Assembly: GCA_963814875.1 (NCBI GenBank)
Contig: CAWFFJ010000001.1
Location: 1 to 58,713 of the forward strand
DNA from: CAVSIS01 sp963814875
GTDB taxonomy: Bacteria; Acidobacteriota; Thermoanaerobaculia; Thermoanaerobaculales; Sulfomarinibacteraceae
Length of the DNA stretch: 58,713 nucleotides
Reading direction: 5' to 3'
The translations under genes were made by a program, and so were the position numbers. Of this stretch, positions 30,754-39,206 are shown piece after piece. A model generated the notes under the pieces. It saw nothing but the letters and a program-made list of their open reading frames with translations. It was not told the origin of the DNA and did no database searches. Position 1 is the first letter of the stretch; each line of letters starts with the position of its first letter.

Positions 30754-31509
30754 ATGCAGTTCATCGGCTCCGGCCTCGGGCTGGCCATCATCGTCGTCCT
30801 GTTCCTGCTGTTCCGCTGGATCAACATCCTCAACGAGTACGAGCGCGGCGTGATCTTCCGGCTCGGCCGCGTGCTGGCCGAGCCCAAGGGACCGGGCCTG
30901 GTCTTCGTGCTGTGGCCGTTCGACCGCATGGTCCGCATGAGCCTGCGCACCGTGGTCCACGACATCCCGCCGCAGGACGTGATCACGCGCGACAACGTGA
31001 CGGTCAAGGTCAACGCCGTCGTGTACTTCCGGGTCATGAGCCCGGTCAAGGCGGTGATCGAGGTCGAGAACTACGTCTACGCGACCTCCCAGCTCGCCCA
31101 GACGACGTTGCGCTCGGTGCTCGGTGAGGCCGAGCTCGACGCGCTCCTCTCCGAGCGCGAGCAGCTCAACGTGCGCCTGCAGACGATCATCGACCAGCAC
31201 TCCGACCCGTGGGGGGTCAAGGTGTCGATGGTCGAGGTCAAGCACGTCGACCTGCCGCCGGACATGCAGCGCGCGATGGCCCGGCAGGCCGAGGCCGAGC
31301 GCGAGAAGCGGGCCAAGATCATCCATGCCGAAGGCGAGCTCGAGGCCTCGAAGAAGCTTGCCGAAGCCGCCGTCGTGATGTCGGACAACCCGGTCACGAT
31401 CCAGCTGCGCTACCTCCAGACCCTGACCGAGATCTCGACCGAGAATGCGGCGACGATCGTCTTCCCGGTTCCGATGAAGCTGCTCGAGGGCTTCTACGCC
31501 AAGAGCTGA
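30754..31509 (+). CDS. Slipin (SPFH/band 7 stomatin-like protein)
   Basis: 251 residues. One N-terminal membrane anchor (GLGLAIIVVLFLLFRWI) is followed by the SPFH domain: NILNEYERGVIFRLGRVL, DIPPQDVITRDNVTVKVNAV and the alpha-helical oligomerisation region with QAEAEREKRAKIIHAEGELE. The C-terminus contains QLRYLQTLTEISTENAATIV and ends VFPVPMKLLEG, typical of bacterial and archaeal slipins. Such proteins form ring-like membrane scaffolds and are partners or substrates of NfeD proteases. It is coupled to the NfeD gene by a 2-bp gap. Confidence 0.93.
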   Translation: MQFIGSGLGLAIIVVLFLLFRWINILNEYERGVIFRLGRVLAEPKGPGLVFVLWPFDRMVRMSLRTVVHDIPPQDVITRDNVTVKVNAVVYFRVMSPVKAVIEVENYVYATSQLAQTTLRSVLGEAELDALLSEREQLNVRLQTIIDQHSDPWGVKVSMVEVKHVDLPPDMQRAMARQAEAEREKRAKIIHAEGELEASKKLAEAAVVMSDNPVTIQLRYLQTLTEISTENAATIVFPVPMKLLEGFYAKS

Positions 31510-31591
31510 CATCGAGGAAGAGCCAACCCGGGGAGCGGCGCGGTCGCGAGGCGGCCGGCCGCCGCCGGTGATCGACAGGGACAAGGTGGCC

Positions 31592-32227
31592 ATGTCTCCG
31601 ACCTACTATCAGATCGACCTCAGCGGCAGGGTCCTGATCACGCTGGTGATTGTCCTCGCGGGCCTGCTGGTGCTCGCCTTCGCCCTCGGCTACGGCGCCG
31701 CCTGGTCGACTCTTCGCCCGGCGGACGCGATGCCGACCCCCTCGACGGCGTACTCCGGCCTCATCCGGACGCCGACCCCTGTCGAGGAGCTCGTGGTGCC
31801 GCCGCCGACCCTGCCCGCGATGGCGTCGGTGGCGACTCCGGTCGCGACCGCCGATACGACACCCGTGTCCGTAACCCCCCGCACGGCGACGCCGCAGCCC
31901 ACCAGCCCGGTCCCGACCCGGCCCGTCGCGACGGCGGTGCCGACCACCCGGCCCGTCACGCCGTCGCCCGTCCTGCCGGCGTCCGATGCGTTCTGGGTGC
32001 AGGTCCTTGCATCCTCGCGGCGGGCCACGGCGGAGGAGGCGGCGCGCACCCTCGACCGGCTCGGCTTCGGTCCCGCCAACCGACGGGTCGTCGAGAGCCG
32101 TGTCGCCGGGGGAAATGTGCTCTTCAAGGTCCAGGTTGGGCCTTTCCCGGACAGCGCCTCGGCGGACCGGGTGGCGGTCCGGATGCGCGACGCCGGGTTC
32201 AAGGACGCGTGGCTGGTGAAACCGTGA
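31592..32227 (+). CDS. SPOR-domain membrane protein
   Basis: About 211 residues. A single N-terminal membrane helix (VLITLVIVLAGLLVLAFALG) is followed by a long Pro/Thr-rich linker (about residues 45-130) and a C-terminal SPOR domain: FWVQVLASSRRATAEEAART, LDRLGFGPANRRVV and LFKVQVGPFPDSASADRVAV. SPOR domains bind denuded peptidoglycan, often at the division septum. The linker would span the periplasm. ATG 31592 is favoured because AAGGTGG lies just upstream; GTG 31568 would add eight residues. The gene overlaps lipA by four bases. Confidence 0.85.
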   Translation: MSPTYYQIDLSGRVLITLVIVLAGLLVLAFALGYGAAWSTLRPADAMPTPSTAYSGLIRTPTPVEELVVPPPTLPAMASVATPVATADTTPVSVTPRTATPQPTSPVPTRPVATAVPTTRPVTPSPVLPASDAFWVQVLASSRRATAEEAARTLDRLGFGPANRRVVESRVAGGNVLFKVQVGPFPDSASADRVAVRMRDAGFKDAWLVKP

Positions 32228-33138
32228 GCTTTGGAGGACACGTCCCGGGGGCAGTACTGCCGGACTGGATCCGGCAGCGCAAGCTGCGCCTCGGCGACCT
32301 CCACGAGATCAAGCGGACCATGCGCCGCGGCGGCCTGCACACGGTGTGCGAGGAGGCGCGCTGCCCCAACCGCTCCGAGTGCTTCGCACACGGCACCGCC
32401 ACCTTTCTGATCAACGGTCGGGTGTGCACCCGCAACTGCCGCTACTGCTCGATCGCCCACGGCCGGCCGCAGCCGGTCGACCCGGAGGAGCCGGAGCAGC
32501 TCGTCGAGGCCGTTCTCTCCATGGGCCTGCGCCACGTGGTGATCACCGCGGTCGACCGCGACGATCTTGCCGACGGAGGCGGCGCCGGCTTCGTCGCCAG
32601 CATCCTGCGCCTGAGGGCGCTCGACGAGCCGCCAACGATCGAGGTTCTGACCCCCGACTTCCGTGGCGACATGGCGCAGGTCGACCGTATCGTCGATGCC
32701 GGGCCCGACGTGTACAACCACAACGTCGAGACGGTGCCGCGGCTGTACCGCGAGGTGCGCCGCTCGGGGCGTTACGAGTGGGCGATGGACGTGCTGCGTC
32801 GGGTCGCCGAACGCGACCCCGGGGTGCTGCGCAAGTCGGGCCTCATGGTCGGCCTCGGCGAGACCCGGGACGAGATCGTCACGGTGCTCGCCGACCTCGT
32901 CGCGGCGGGCTGCCAGGTGGTGACCATCGGCCAGTACCTGCGCCCGACGCCGGAGCAGGTCGCGGTGGTCCGCTACTGGCACCCGGACGAGTTCGCCGAG
33001 CTCGAGGCCGTCGGGCGGGAGCGCGGGCTCGAGGTCTTCGCGGGCCCCTTCGTGCGCTCGTCCTACCGCGCCGAGGAGGCCTTCCTGCGCGTCGCCCACC
33101 CCGCCGATCCCAACCGCCTCCCGGTCGTCGGGGGCTGA
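32224..33138 (+). CDS. lipA: Lipoyl synthase
   Basis: 304 residues. The radical SAM motif is CTRNCRYCS (CxxxCxxC, about residue 67), and the auxiliary cluster motif is CEEARCPNRSEC (about residue 42). ATFLINGRVC, VDRDDLADGGG, NHNVETVPRLY and the terminal RSSY Ser ligand (FVRSSYRAEE) are all present. LipA inserts two sulfur atoms into octanoyl groups on lipoyl carrier domains, consuming its auxiliary cluster. GTG 32224 overlaps the SPOR gene stop as GTGA; an earlier GTG at 32209 is less likely. No lipB is adjacent. Confidence 0.95.
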   Translation: MSFGGHVPGAVLPDWIRQRKLRLGDLHEIKRTMRRGGLHTVCEEARCPNRSECFAHGTATFLINGRVCTRNCRYCSIAHGRPQPVDPEEPEQLVEAVLSMGLRHVVITAVDRDDLADGGGAGFVASILRLRALDEPPTIEVLTPDFRGDMAQVDRIVDAGPDVYNHNVETVPRLYREVRRSGRYEWAMDVLRRVAERDPGVLRKSGLMVGLGETRDEIVTVLADLVAAGCQVVTIGQYLRPTPEQVAVVRYWHPDEFAELEAVGRERGLEVFAGPFVRSSYRAEEAFLRVAHPADPNRLPVVGG

Positions 33139-33161
33139 AAGACCGCGACGAGCGAGATAGC

Positions 33162-33187
33162 ACCACCAAGACACCAAGACACCAAGA
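33162..33187 (+). repeat. ACCAAGACA tandem repeat, left end beside the IS110 remnant
   Basis: Nearly three copies of ACCAAGACA, the same as at 5435-5460. Together with the inverted end at 34210-34228 it brackets the IS110 pseudogene. Confidence 0.75.
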
Positions 33188-33214
33188 GGAAGCCCGTGCG
33201 GCGCTCCGGGATTC

Positions 33215-34203
33215 TCACTTGGGAAACGTCCGTGACGGGTCAAAGGGCGTCTGATCGCGGAGCACGTAGTAGCAGCCTCGTGCGATCTTGGCGGCCAGAG
33301 CCCGCTTCGCGACCATCGGATGGCTTCGCTTCTTCTTGCGGGCGAAGTAGCCTCGCGCAAGGGATGGAGCCGTTCGCGGGGTGGGCGACTCTCGGATAGG
33401 CCCACGACAGGTACTTGTTCCCGTTCTTCCGGTTGCCGGCTCCTTTCCTCTTGTTGTTGCTGGTGTGCTCTGACTTGGCACAGCGGCAGTACGAGATGTA
33501 GTTGCCCACCTTGGAGAAGCGGTCGATGGTGACGGTCTCATACATGATGGTCAGCGCGAGGATGTCCCCGATCCCGGGCGCAGTCTTCAGGAGCTGGAAG
33601 TCACTGCGCAGCTTCGCCTCGGCCAACACCTGCTTCTCCACGCTCTTGATCTGACGCGTGAAAGCTCTGACGACTGGGAGCATGACCGTGATCGACTCGG
33701 CCACGAACGGGTCGTCAATCAGGGCACGCACCTCTTTTCCAGACCACTTTTGGATCTCGGCGGTCTCCACCCGCAGCCCGGTGCTTCGCTCCAGTAGAGT
33801 GCCCACCGAGAGGAGGTGATCCGTTCTCTTCCTCACGAAGAAGGACCGCCGCCGCAACAGGTCCCGCAGGCAACGGGCCTCGGTGGGAAGAAGTAACCCT
33901 CGGCTGGATCCCGAGGGCCAGGAGCCGGGCAATCCAGCGTGCGTCGTGCTTGTCGTCGGTGTACTTCATGTCGCTGTACTTGGAAGCCTTGGTCGTGTTG
34001 ACCAAGTGGAGGTCATAGGCGGCCTCCATGAGCCCGTCCACCAGCCAGTACCAGTTGTAGGTGGACTCCACCGCCACCGAGACCAAATCCTCCCGATAGA
34101 GCTCCAAAAGCTCCATCACCTGCCCGAGATCGTTGCGGAGTCTTCGACACGCTACCTGCTCCAACGTGTCGCTCAGGATCGCCACATAGTTGTTGTTGGA
34201 TTG
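33215..34203 (-). pseudogene. IS110-family transposase remnant
   Basis: Read from right to left, the sequence gives SNNNYVAILSDTLEQVACRR, the DEDD-type N-terminal domain with VAVESTYNWYWLVDGLMEAA and DKHDARWIARLLALGIQP. In a second frame follow TEARCLRDLLRRRSFFVRKR, QLLKTAPGIGDILALTIMYE (transposase_20 region), VGNYISYCRCAKSEHTSNNK and NRKNGNKYLSWAY. A third change of frame gives RGCYYVLRDQTPFDPSRTFP at the C-terminus. At least two frameshifted sites are present (about 33890-33905 and about 33390). The first ten or so residues are missing where the repeat begins. IS110 transposases use a DEDD RuvC-like fold and guide RNAs in some members; this copy is dead. Confidence 0.85.
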
Positions 34204-34209
34204 CGATGG

Positions 34210-34236
34210 CTTGGTGTCTTGGTGTCTCTGTGGTTC
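34210..34236 (-). repeat. Inverted ACCAAGACA end fused to a CTCTGTGGTTC motif
   Basis: CTTGGTGTCTTGGTGTCT is the inverted counterpart of 33162-33187 and shares GCGATGGCTTGGTGTCTT with the element at 5592-5609. It runs directly into CTCTGTGGTTC, the end of the other dispersed repeat family, so the two families are joined here. Confidence 0.65.
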
Positions 34237-34269
34237 ACCTCTCGCGCGATCCGGGAAGGAGGACGCGGC

Positions 34270-34275
34270 TATACT
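34270..34275 (+). promoter_or_regulatory. -10 box of tmk
   Basis: TATACT is seven bases before ATG 34283 with no ribosome site between them, fitting the leaderless pattern. Confidence 0.5.
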
Positions 34276-34282
34276 CGCCGCC

Positions 34283-34915
34283 ATGGCGCGTGGGCTGTTC
34301 ATCACCTTCGAGGGCGGGGAGGGCACCGGCAAGACGACCCAGATCGCCCGCCTCGCCGAGCGGCTGCGCGCTGCCGGGCGGGAGGTGGTGGTGACCCGGG
34401 AGCCGGGCGGCACGCCGCTGGCCGAGGCGATCCGTGCCCTCCTGCTCGACCCGGCGCTGACTCCCGACGGGATGGTCGAGCTGCTGCTGCTCGAGGCGGC
34501 GCGCCACGACCACGTCGAGCGTGTCGTGGTGCCGGCGCTCGCGAGCGGCGCGGTCGTGATCTCGGACCGTTTCGCCGACTCGTCGACGGTCTACCAGGGC
34601 ATGGTGCGGGGGCTCGGCGTCGAGCAGGTCGAGCGACTCAACGCCCTGGCGACCGGGGGAGTCGAGCCCGACCGGACAGTGGTCCTCGACCTCGAGCCCG
34701 AGGCTGGCGTCGGCCGGGCGCTGCGCCGCAACGCCGACGACGGCGGCGCGAGCCGGCTCGACGACGAGCCGCTGGAGTTCCACCGCAGGGTTCGCGAGGG
34801 CTTCCTCGAGCTCGCGCGGCGCCATCCCGACAGGATTCGTCTGGTTGCCGCCGCGGGCACGGCGGACGACGTCTTCGCCCGCGTCGTCGCGGCGCTGGAG
34901 GACCTCCCGTGGTGA
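34283..34915 (+). CDS. tmk: Thymidylate kinase
   Basis: 210 residues. The P-loop is FITFEGGEGTGKTTQIARL, the dTMP-binding VVTREPGGTPLAEAIR follows, and the DRx motif VVISDRFADSSTVYQG is present. A LID region contains RRNADDGGASRLDDEPLEFH. It phosphorylates dTMP to dTDP for DNA synthesis. ATG 34283 follows a -10 box by seven bases. The stop overlaps the start of holB, a common pairing of tmk and holB in bacteria. Confidence 0.95.
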   Translation: MARGLFITFEGGEGTGKTTQIARLAERLRAAGREVVVTREPGGTPLAEAIRALLLDPALTPDGMVELLLLEAARHDHVERVVVPALASGAVVISDRFADSSTVYQGMVRGLGVEQVERLNALATGGVEPDRTVVLDLEPEAGVGRALRRNADDGGASRLDDEPLEFHRRVREGFLELARRHPDRIRLVAAAGTADDVFARVVAALEDLPW

Positions 34916-35847
34916 CCGGACCCGCCGTGTGGTTCGACGACGCCGACCTCGACCGGGACCGCTGGCGAGATCTGGTCGCGCCGGTGGTCGAACGCGTCGT
35001 GCAGGCCGCAGCCGCAGACCGGCTGGCGCACGCGCTGCTGCTGGTCGGACCGCAGGCGATGGGGCGCGAGCTGGCCGCGGTCGAGATCGCCGCGTTGCTC
35101 ACCTGCCCTCAGGGAACCGGGCCGTGGTGCGAGTGCGGCTCGTGCCGGCGGGCGCGCGCCGGGATCCACCCGGACGTGATGGGCGTGTTTCGGGGCCGCG
35201 ATGCCAGGACTGGACGCGAAAAGAAGTACATCACCGTCGACCTCGTGCGGGACATCGTCGAGGGCGCCCGGAACCGGCCCTACGAGGGCGCCCGCCGGGT
35301 GTGGATCTTCGCCGACGCCGAGCAGGCGTCTGGGCTCGGCGACAGCGCCGGCAACGCCTTCCTGAAGACCCTCGAGGAGCCGCCGGCGCACTGCGTTTTT
35401 CTGCTCCTGGCGGGAAACCCCGACGCGGTGCTGCCGACCATCCGATCGCGCTGCCAACGCCTCGGGCTGCCCGGGGCGGTCGCGATCGCGCGGGCCGGCG
35501 ATCCCGAGGTCGAGACCCCGGAGCTCGCCGCCCTCGCGGACGGTGCGGCCGAGACGGTGACGGCGGTCCGAGCTGCGCTCACCGAGGCCGCCGCCGGCGA
35601 GGTGCTCGCGCTCCTGCGCCTGGCGCGAGCGCTCTCCGGGGAGGACTCGGCGTTCGAAATCGCCGCCGCCGCGTGCCTCGCCCACGCGGGAGCGACGACG
35701 GACGCCGAGGCTGCTGAGGACCTCGCGCTGCTCGCCGGCGATCTGCTCGTCGTCGGCCGGAGATCGCGCGTGCTCAACCTGACCGCGGAACGCCAGCTTC
35801 TCGGCTGCCTGCTCGACTGGCACCGCGGCCGCGCCGGGTCGGGCTGA
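34912..35847 (+). CDS. holB: DNA polymerase III delta' subunit
   Basis: 311 residues. Features of the clamp-loader delta' subunit include AHALLLVGPQAMGRELAAVE with a degenerate P-loop lacking the Lys, a zinc-binding module from LTCPQGTG to CECGSCRRARAGIHPDV, and the conserved VWIFADAEQ, SAGNAFLKTLEEPPAHCVFL and LLPTIRSRCQ-type segment (VLPTIRSRCQRLGL). It helps open the beta clamp in the clamp loader complex. GTG 34912 overlaps the tmk stop as GTGA. The 187 bp after it (35848-36034) show no gene. Confidence 0.9.
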   Translation: MTGPAVWFDDADLDRDRWRDLVAPVVERVVQAAAADRLAHALLLVGPQAMGRELAAVEIAALLTCPQGTGPWCECGSCRRARAGIHPDVMGVFRGRDARTGREKKYITVDLVRDIVEGARNRPYEGARRVWIFADAEQASGLGDSAGNAFLKTLEEPPAHCVFLLLAGNPDAVLPTIRSRCQRLGLPGAVAIARAGDPEVETPELAALADGAAETVTAVRAALTEAAAGEVLALLRLARALSGEDSAFEIAAAACLAHAGATTDAEAAEDLALLAGDLLVVGRRSRVLNLTAERQLLGCLLDWHRGRAGSG

Positions 35848-36034
35848 TCCCGTCGTCCGATCGAGGCACAGCCGCCGGTTCGTCGTGCGGTCCGTCACGC
35901 GGCGGCCGATGTGGGGCCGGGTCCGCCGGCCGGGGAAGTGCTACTCTGAGACTGAACGCGTCGACCGGATGCGTTCCTGAGCTGCACAGGACCGTTGGGG
36001 TTTCTGCGTTGGCGGTGAGAGAGGTTCTCGAGTG

Positions 36035-38039
36035 ATGCACAGCGTGATCCCTGTCGTGAAGCGGCGGCTGCGCCCAGCCGTTCTACCGGCGCTCCTGCTC
36101 GCAACCTGGATTGGCCCGACCGCCGCGGCCGAGTGGCGTCCCATCGGCCCGGAGGGCGGGGCGGTGGTGGTCCTGGCCGCACACCCCGATCGGCCGGAGA
36201 TCCTGCTCGCAGGCAGCCTCGGCGCGGGCGGCTACCGCTCCGACGACAGCGGAGCAACCTGGAAGCCGCTCGGAGAGCGACTGCCTTCGATCGAGGTCTG
36301 GAGCGCGATCTTCGACCCACAGGCGCCGCAGCGTGCCTGGGCGGGCACCGCCGACGGCCTCTTCCGTTCCGACGACGGCGGCCACGCGTGGACAGCGGTC
36401 GACGGCGGTCTCGGGCACTCCAGCACGGTCGGAGCGCTGGCCTTCGACCCGAGCGACTCGACCGTGCTCTATCGCAGCCACCGATCACGGCCTGTTCCGG
36501 TCGGTGGACGGCGGCGGTACGTGGTCGTTGTTGGGCCTCGCAGATCGCCAGGGCGTCCCGCGCACGATCGCCGTCGACCCCACCGACCCGCGGGTCGTGA
36601 TGGTCGCGATCCCCAACCTCGGGCTCTTCCGCACCACCGACAGCGGTGGGGTCTGGCGACGCGTGGGTCCACTGCCCGACGGGCCGGAAGCGGCCATCGT
36701 CGGGGTGGGGTTCTCGTTGACCCGCGCCGGGCGGGCCTATGCGGCGGTCGCGGACGCCCGCCTGCTGGTCTCCGACGACCGCGGTCTGAGCTGGACCACC
36801 GTCACGCGCGGCCTGCCCCGTGGCGCGACGGCGTCGGCGCTCACCGTGATGGCCACGGACGGTAGCGACCTGGCGGTGCTGTGGACCGGCACCGGCCCGT
36901 GGGCGTCGGTCGACGGGGCGGCTTTCGCCGCGCTCGCGCCGCACTTTCCGCACGGCAAGGTGTCGGCTGTGACGGCCAGCCAGGCAGCGCCGGGCTGGCT
37001 CTGGGCGGCCCTCGATGAGGGTGGGGTCTGGGCGAGCGACGACGGCGGCCACGTCTGGCAGCGCTCCGAGGTCGGCATCGGCGCCTCCTGGGTGGGCGGG
37101 CTCGCCTTCGACCGCACGGGAGCACTGTGGGCGGCGATGTCCCACGGCGTGCGGCGCTTTGACCGCAGCTCCGGGCGATGGGAGGCTCGCGGGCCCGACG
37201 TCACGCTGTCGGCGATCGCCACCGCACCGTCCGACCCTGCGATCCTGTATGCGGGCGGCAGCGAGGCGGGAATCCTGCGCAGCAGTGACGGTGGGGTCTC
37301 GTGGGCGGCGGTGGCACCGCTCGGAGTCAGTACCGAGATCCTCGATCTTGGCGTCGACGCGCGCCACGCGGACATCCTCTGGGTCGCCGTTCGGACGCTG
37401 GGAGACGGCGCCGACAGCGTCATGGTCACCCACGACGGAGGCGAGACCTGGGAGACCGCGGTCGAGGGTGCCGGGCGCTTCGTCGCGCTCGACCCCTATG
37501 ACAGCGGTCACCTGCTGGTCGGCGGCCAGCAGCTGCTCGAGAGCCGTGACAACGGAATGACCTGGCAGGAGCGCAGCCGGCCCGCATCCCCGCCGGCCGA
37601 CGCGGTCGCCTTCGACCGGTCCCATCTCGGCGGCTACTACGTTGCCGGGGGCGGCCGCGTGCTGGTCACCCGCAATGAAGGTCAGACCTGGAAGGACGCC
37701 TCCGGCAGGCTCGGCCTCGAGTGCCACCTCGGGCAGCCGCCGCTCGAGCCGCCGCAGGTCTGCGGTCCGTCAATCGCCGGGCTGGTGGTCGATCCGCTGT
37801 GGCCGCAGCGCCTGCTGCTCGCCTTCGAGCACGACGGTGTCCGGCGCACGCTCGACCGGGGCCGCTTCTGGAGCGAGATCGACGCCGGGCTGCTCAACCC
37901 GTCGGTGAGCCGGATCGTGCTCGACGGGACGAGCTCGACGCTCTACGTCGCCACCCGCGGTGGCGGCGTGTGGCAGCTCGACCTCGGTCCGGTGCTGCCG
38001 CCGCGCCGCCCGTCCGGCCGCGAGGGCGGGGAGCCCTGA
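36035..38039 (+). pseudogene. Secreted BNR/sortilin-like beta-propeller protein, frameshifted
   Basis: A signal peptide (RPAVLPALLLATWIGPTAAA) precedes many Asp-box/BNR repeats such as GYRSDDSGATWKPLG, GLFRSDDGGHAWTAVDGG, GLFRTTDSGGVWRRVG, GVWASDDGGHVWQRS and GILRSSDGGVSWAAV. The frame changes near 36470, where STVLYRSHRS in the first frame should continue as AATDHGLFRSVDGGGTWS, so one base appears to be missing. The rest runs cleanly to 38039. The full protein would be about 668 residues. Such propellers occur in secreted glycosidase-like and sortilin-like proteins; no catalytic residues can be assigned. Either a true frameshift or a sequencing error is possible. Confidence 0.7.
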
Positions 38040-38436
38040 GCGCGCGCGACTGAACCACGTTCAGCGCGGGCGCTGCCCGCAACCCAGGAGCGCTCCAGGG
38101 GCAGGCCTGAGAGCCGGTGCTGCCGGCTGTGAGCCACAAGCATCGGGCGCCCGAGTCCGGGGTCGGGCGGCGGGCAGCAGGCGGCCGGAACGGAATCGGG
38201 CACCCAACCGCCACGGCCGCGTCACCCCGATCCCGACTCCCCGCGCCCTGCCGCCCGCAGCCTGATCCCGGTCCCGAACCCGAGGCAGAGGAAGCTCGGT
38301 AGACGGTACGGAGTACTGGGCCGAATCCGGGATCGGGCTGCACGCAGCGGGGAGCTGGCAGCGGGCGGCGGGATCGGGGTGAGTCACAAGCCGCGAAGCG
38401 GCGCAGTAACACAGCGCTGCGGTTGTCGGAAGCAAG
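38040..38436. repeat. Intergenic region with a long imperfect hairpin
   Basis: No gene is seen. CACCCCGATCCC (38223-38234) and GGGATCGGGGTG (38370-38381) are perfect ends of an inverted repeat whose arms of about 50 bp remain similar further inward (GCCGCCCGC-type blocks). The centre includes GGTACGGAGTACTGG. At 38414-38437, next to the nfuA stop, GCGCTGCGGTTGTCGGAAGC matches the four-helix-bundle genes at the left end of the window (copy B 2778-2801) with two differences in 24 bases. Confidence 0.5.
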
Positions 38437-39012
38437 CTACCGCGCGTAGTAGGGGTTGGTGCCGCCGGCGTGGTCGGTGGCGTCGACGACCTTGGTGATC
38501 TCGGGGACGCCCTCAAGAATCGCGGCCTCGATGCCCTGGCTGAGCGTCACGTGGGACATGCCGCAACCCTGGCAGCCGCCGCCCAGCTCGACGTAGGCGG
38601 TGCCGTCCTTGACCGCGATCAGGTCGACCCAGCCGCCGTGGCTCGCAACCGTCGGGGTGATGCGCTCGTCGAGCACGCCCTGCACGCGCTGGGCCACTGG
38701 ATCGTCCCACGAGGCCTTGGCGTTCGGGTTGTCGATCTTGAAGCCGGAGCCGGAGAGGTCGGACACGAAGTCGACCGTGGTGCCGTCGAGCCACTCGGCG
38801 CTCTGCGGGTCGAGAAAGAGCTGGAAGTTGCCGCCGTCTTCGACGGTGTCGTCGACGTAGGTCTCGCCCTCGAGCACCAATGTGAAGTCGTAGCGGAAAC
38901 CCCGCCGCCCCTGCTTCATCGCGACCAAGCGCAGCCCCTGCGGCTGGTTGGGCGCCGCCTCCATGTACTCGCTAATCTTCTTTCGCGCGGCATCGGTGAA
39001 CTGGACGTGCAT
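38437..39012 (-). CDS. nfuA: NfuA-type iron-sulfur carrier protein
   Basis: 191 residues. The N-terminal half is a degenerate A-type (IscA-like) domain, MHVQFTDAARKKISEYMEAA and LRLVAMKQGRRGFRYDFTLV. The C-terminal half is a NifU/Nfu domain with VASHGGWVDLIAVKDGTAYV and the cluster-binding GGGCQGCGMSHVTL (CxxC). It carries [4Fe-4S] clusters to target apoproteins; LipA, encoded about 5 kb away, is a known NfuA client in other bacteria. ATG 39012 has GGGAGG six bases upstream. It is transcribed alone. Confidence 0.92.
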   Translation of the reverse strand: MHVQFTDAARKKISEYMEAAPNQPQGLRLVAMKQGRRGFRYDFTLVLEGETYVDDTVEDGGNFQLFLDPQSAEWLDGTTVDFVSDLSGSGFKIDNPNAKASWDDPVAQRVQGVLDERITPTVASHGGWVDLIAVKDGTAYVELGGGCQGCGMSHVTLSQGIEAAILEGVPEITKVVDATDHAGGTNPYYAR

Positions 39013-39206
39013 TTTCCGCCTCCCGTCGGCCCGCGACCACGGGCCTCCACGTGCATCAACAGATCGTCCGCCGCAGGTATTCGGCCTGACATCTCGGCTC
39101 GGCTGGCAGGATTCGCGCAGCGAATCCAAAGCAGCGTGTGCCGCAGAGACCCCGCGCCCGCTCTGCCGATACGTGCCACGTCCGAGGGGCTCTGCGGCGC
39201 ACGGTG

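Noticed and set aside
33162..33187. CRISPR-like short repeats
   Set aside because: The repeats are contiguous 9-bp units without unique spacers, paired with inverted ends, and no cas genes are near.
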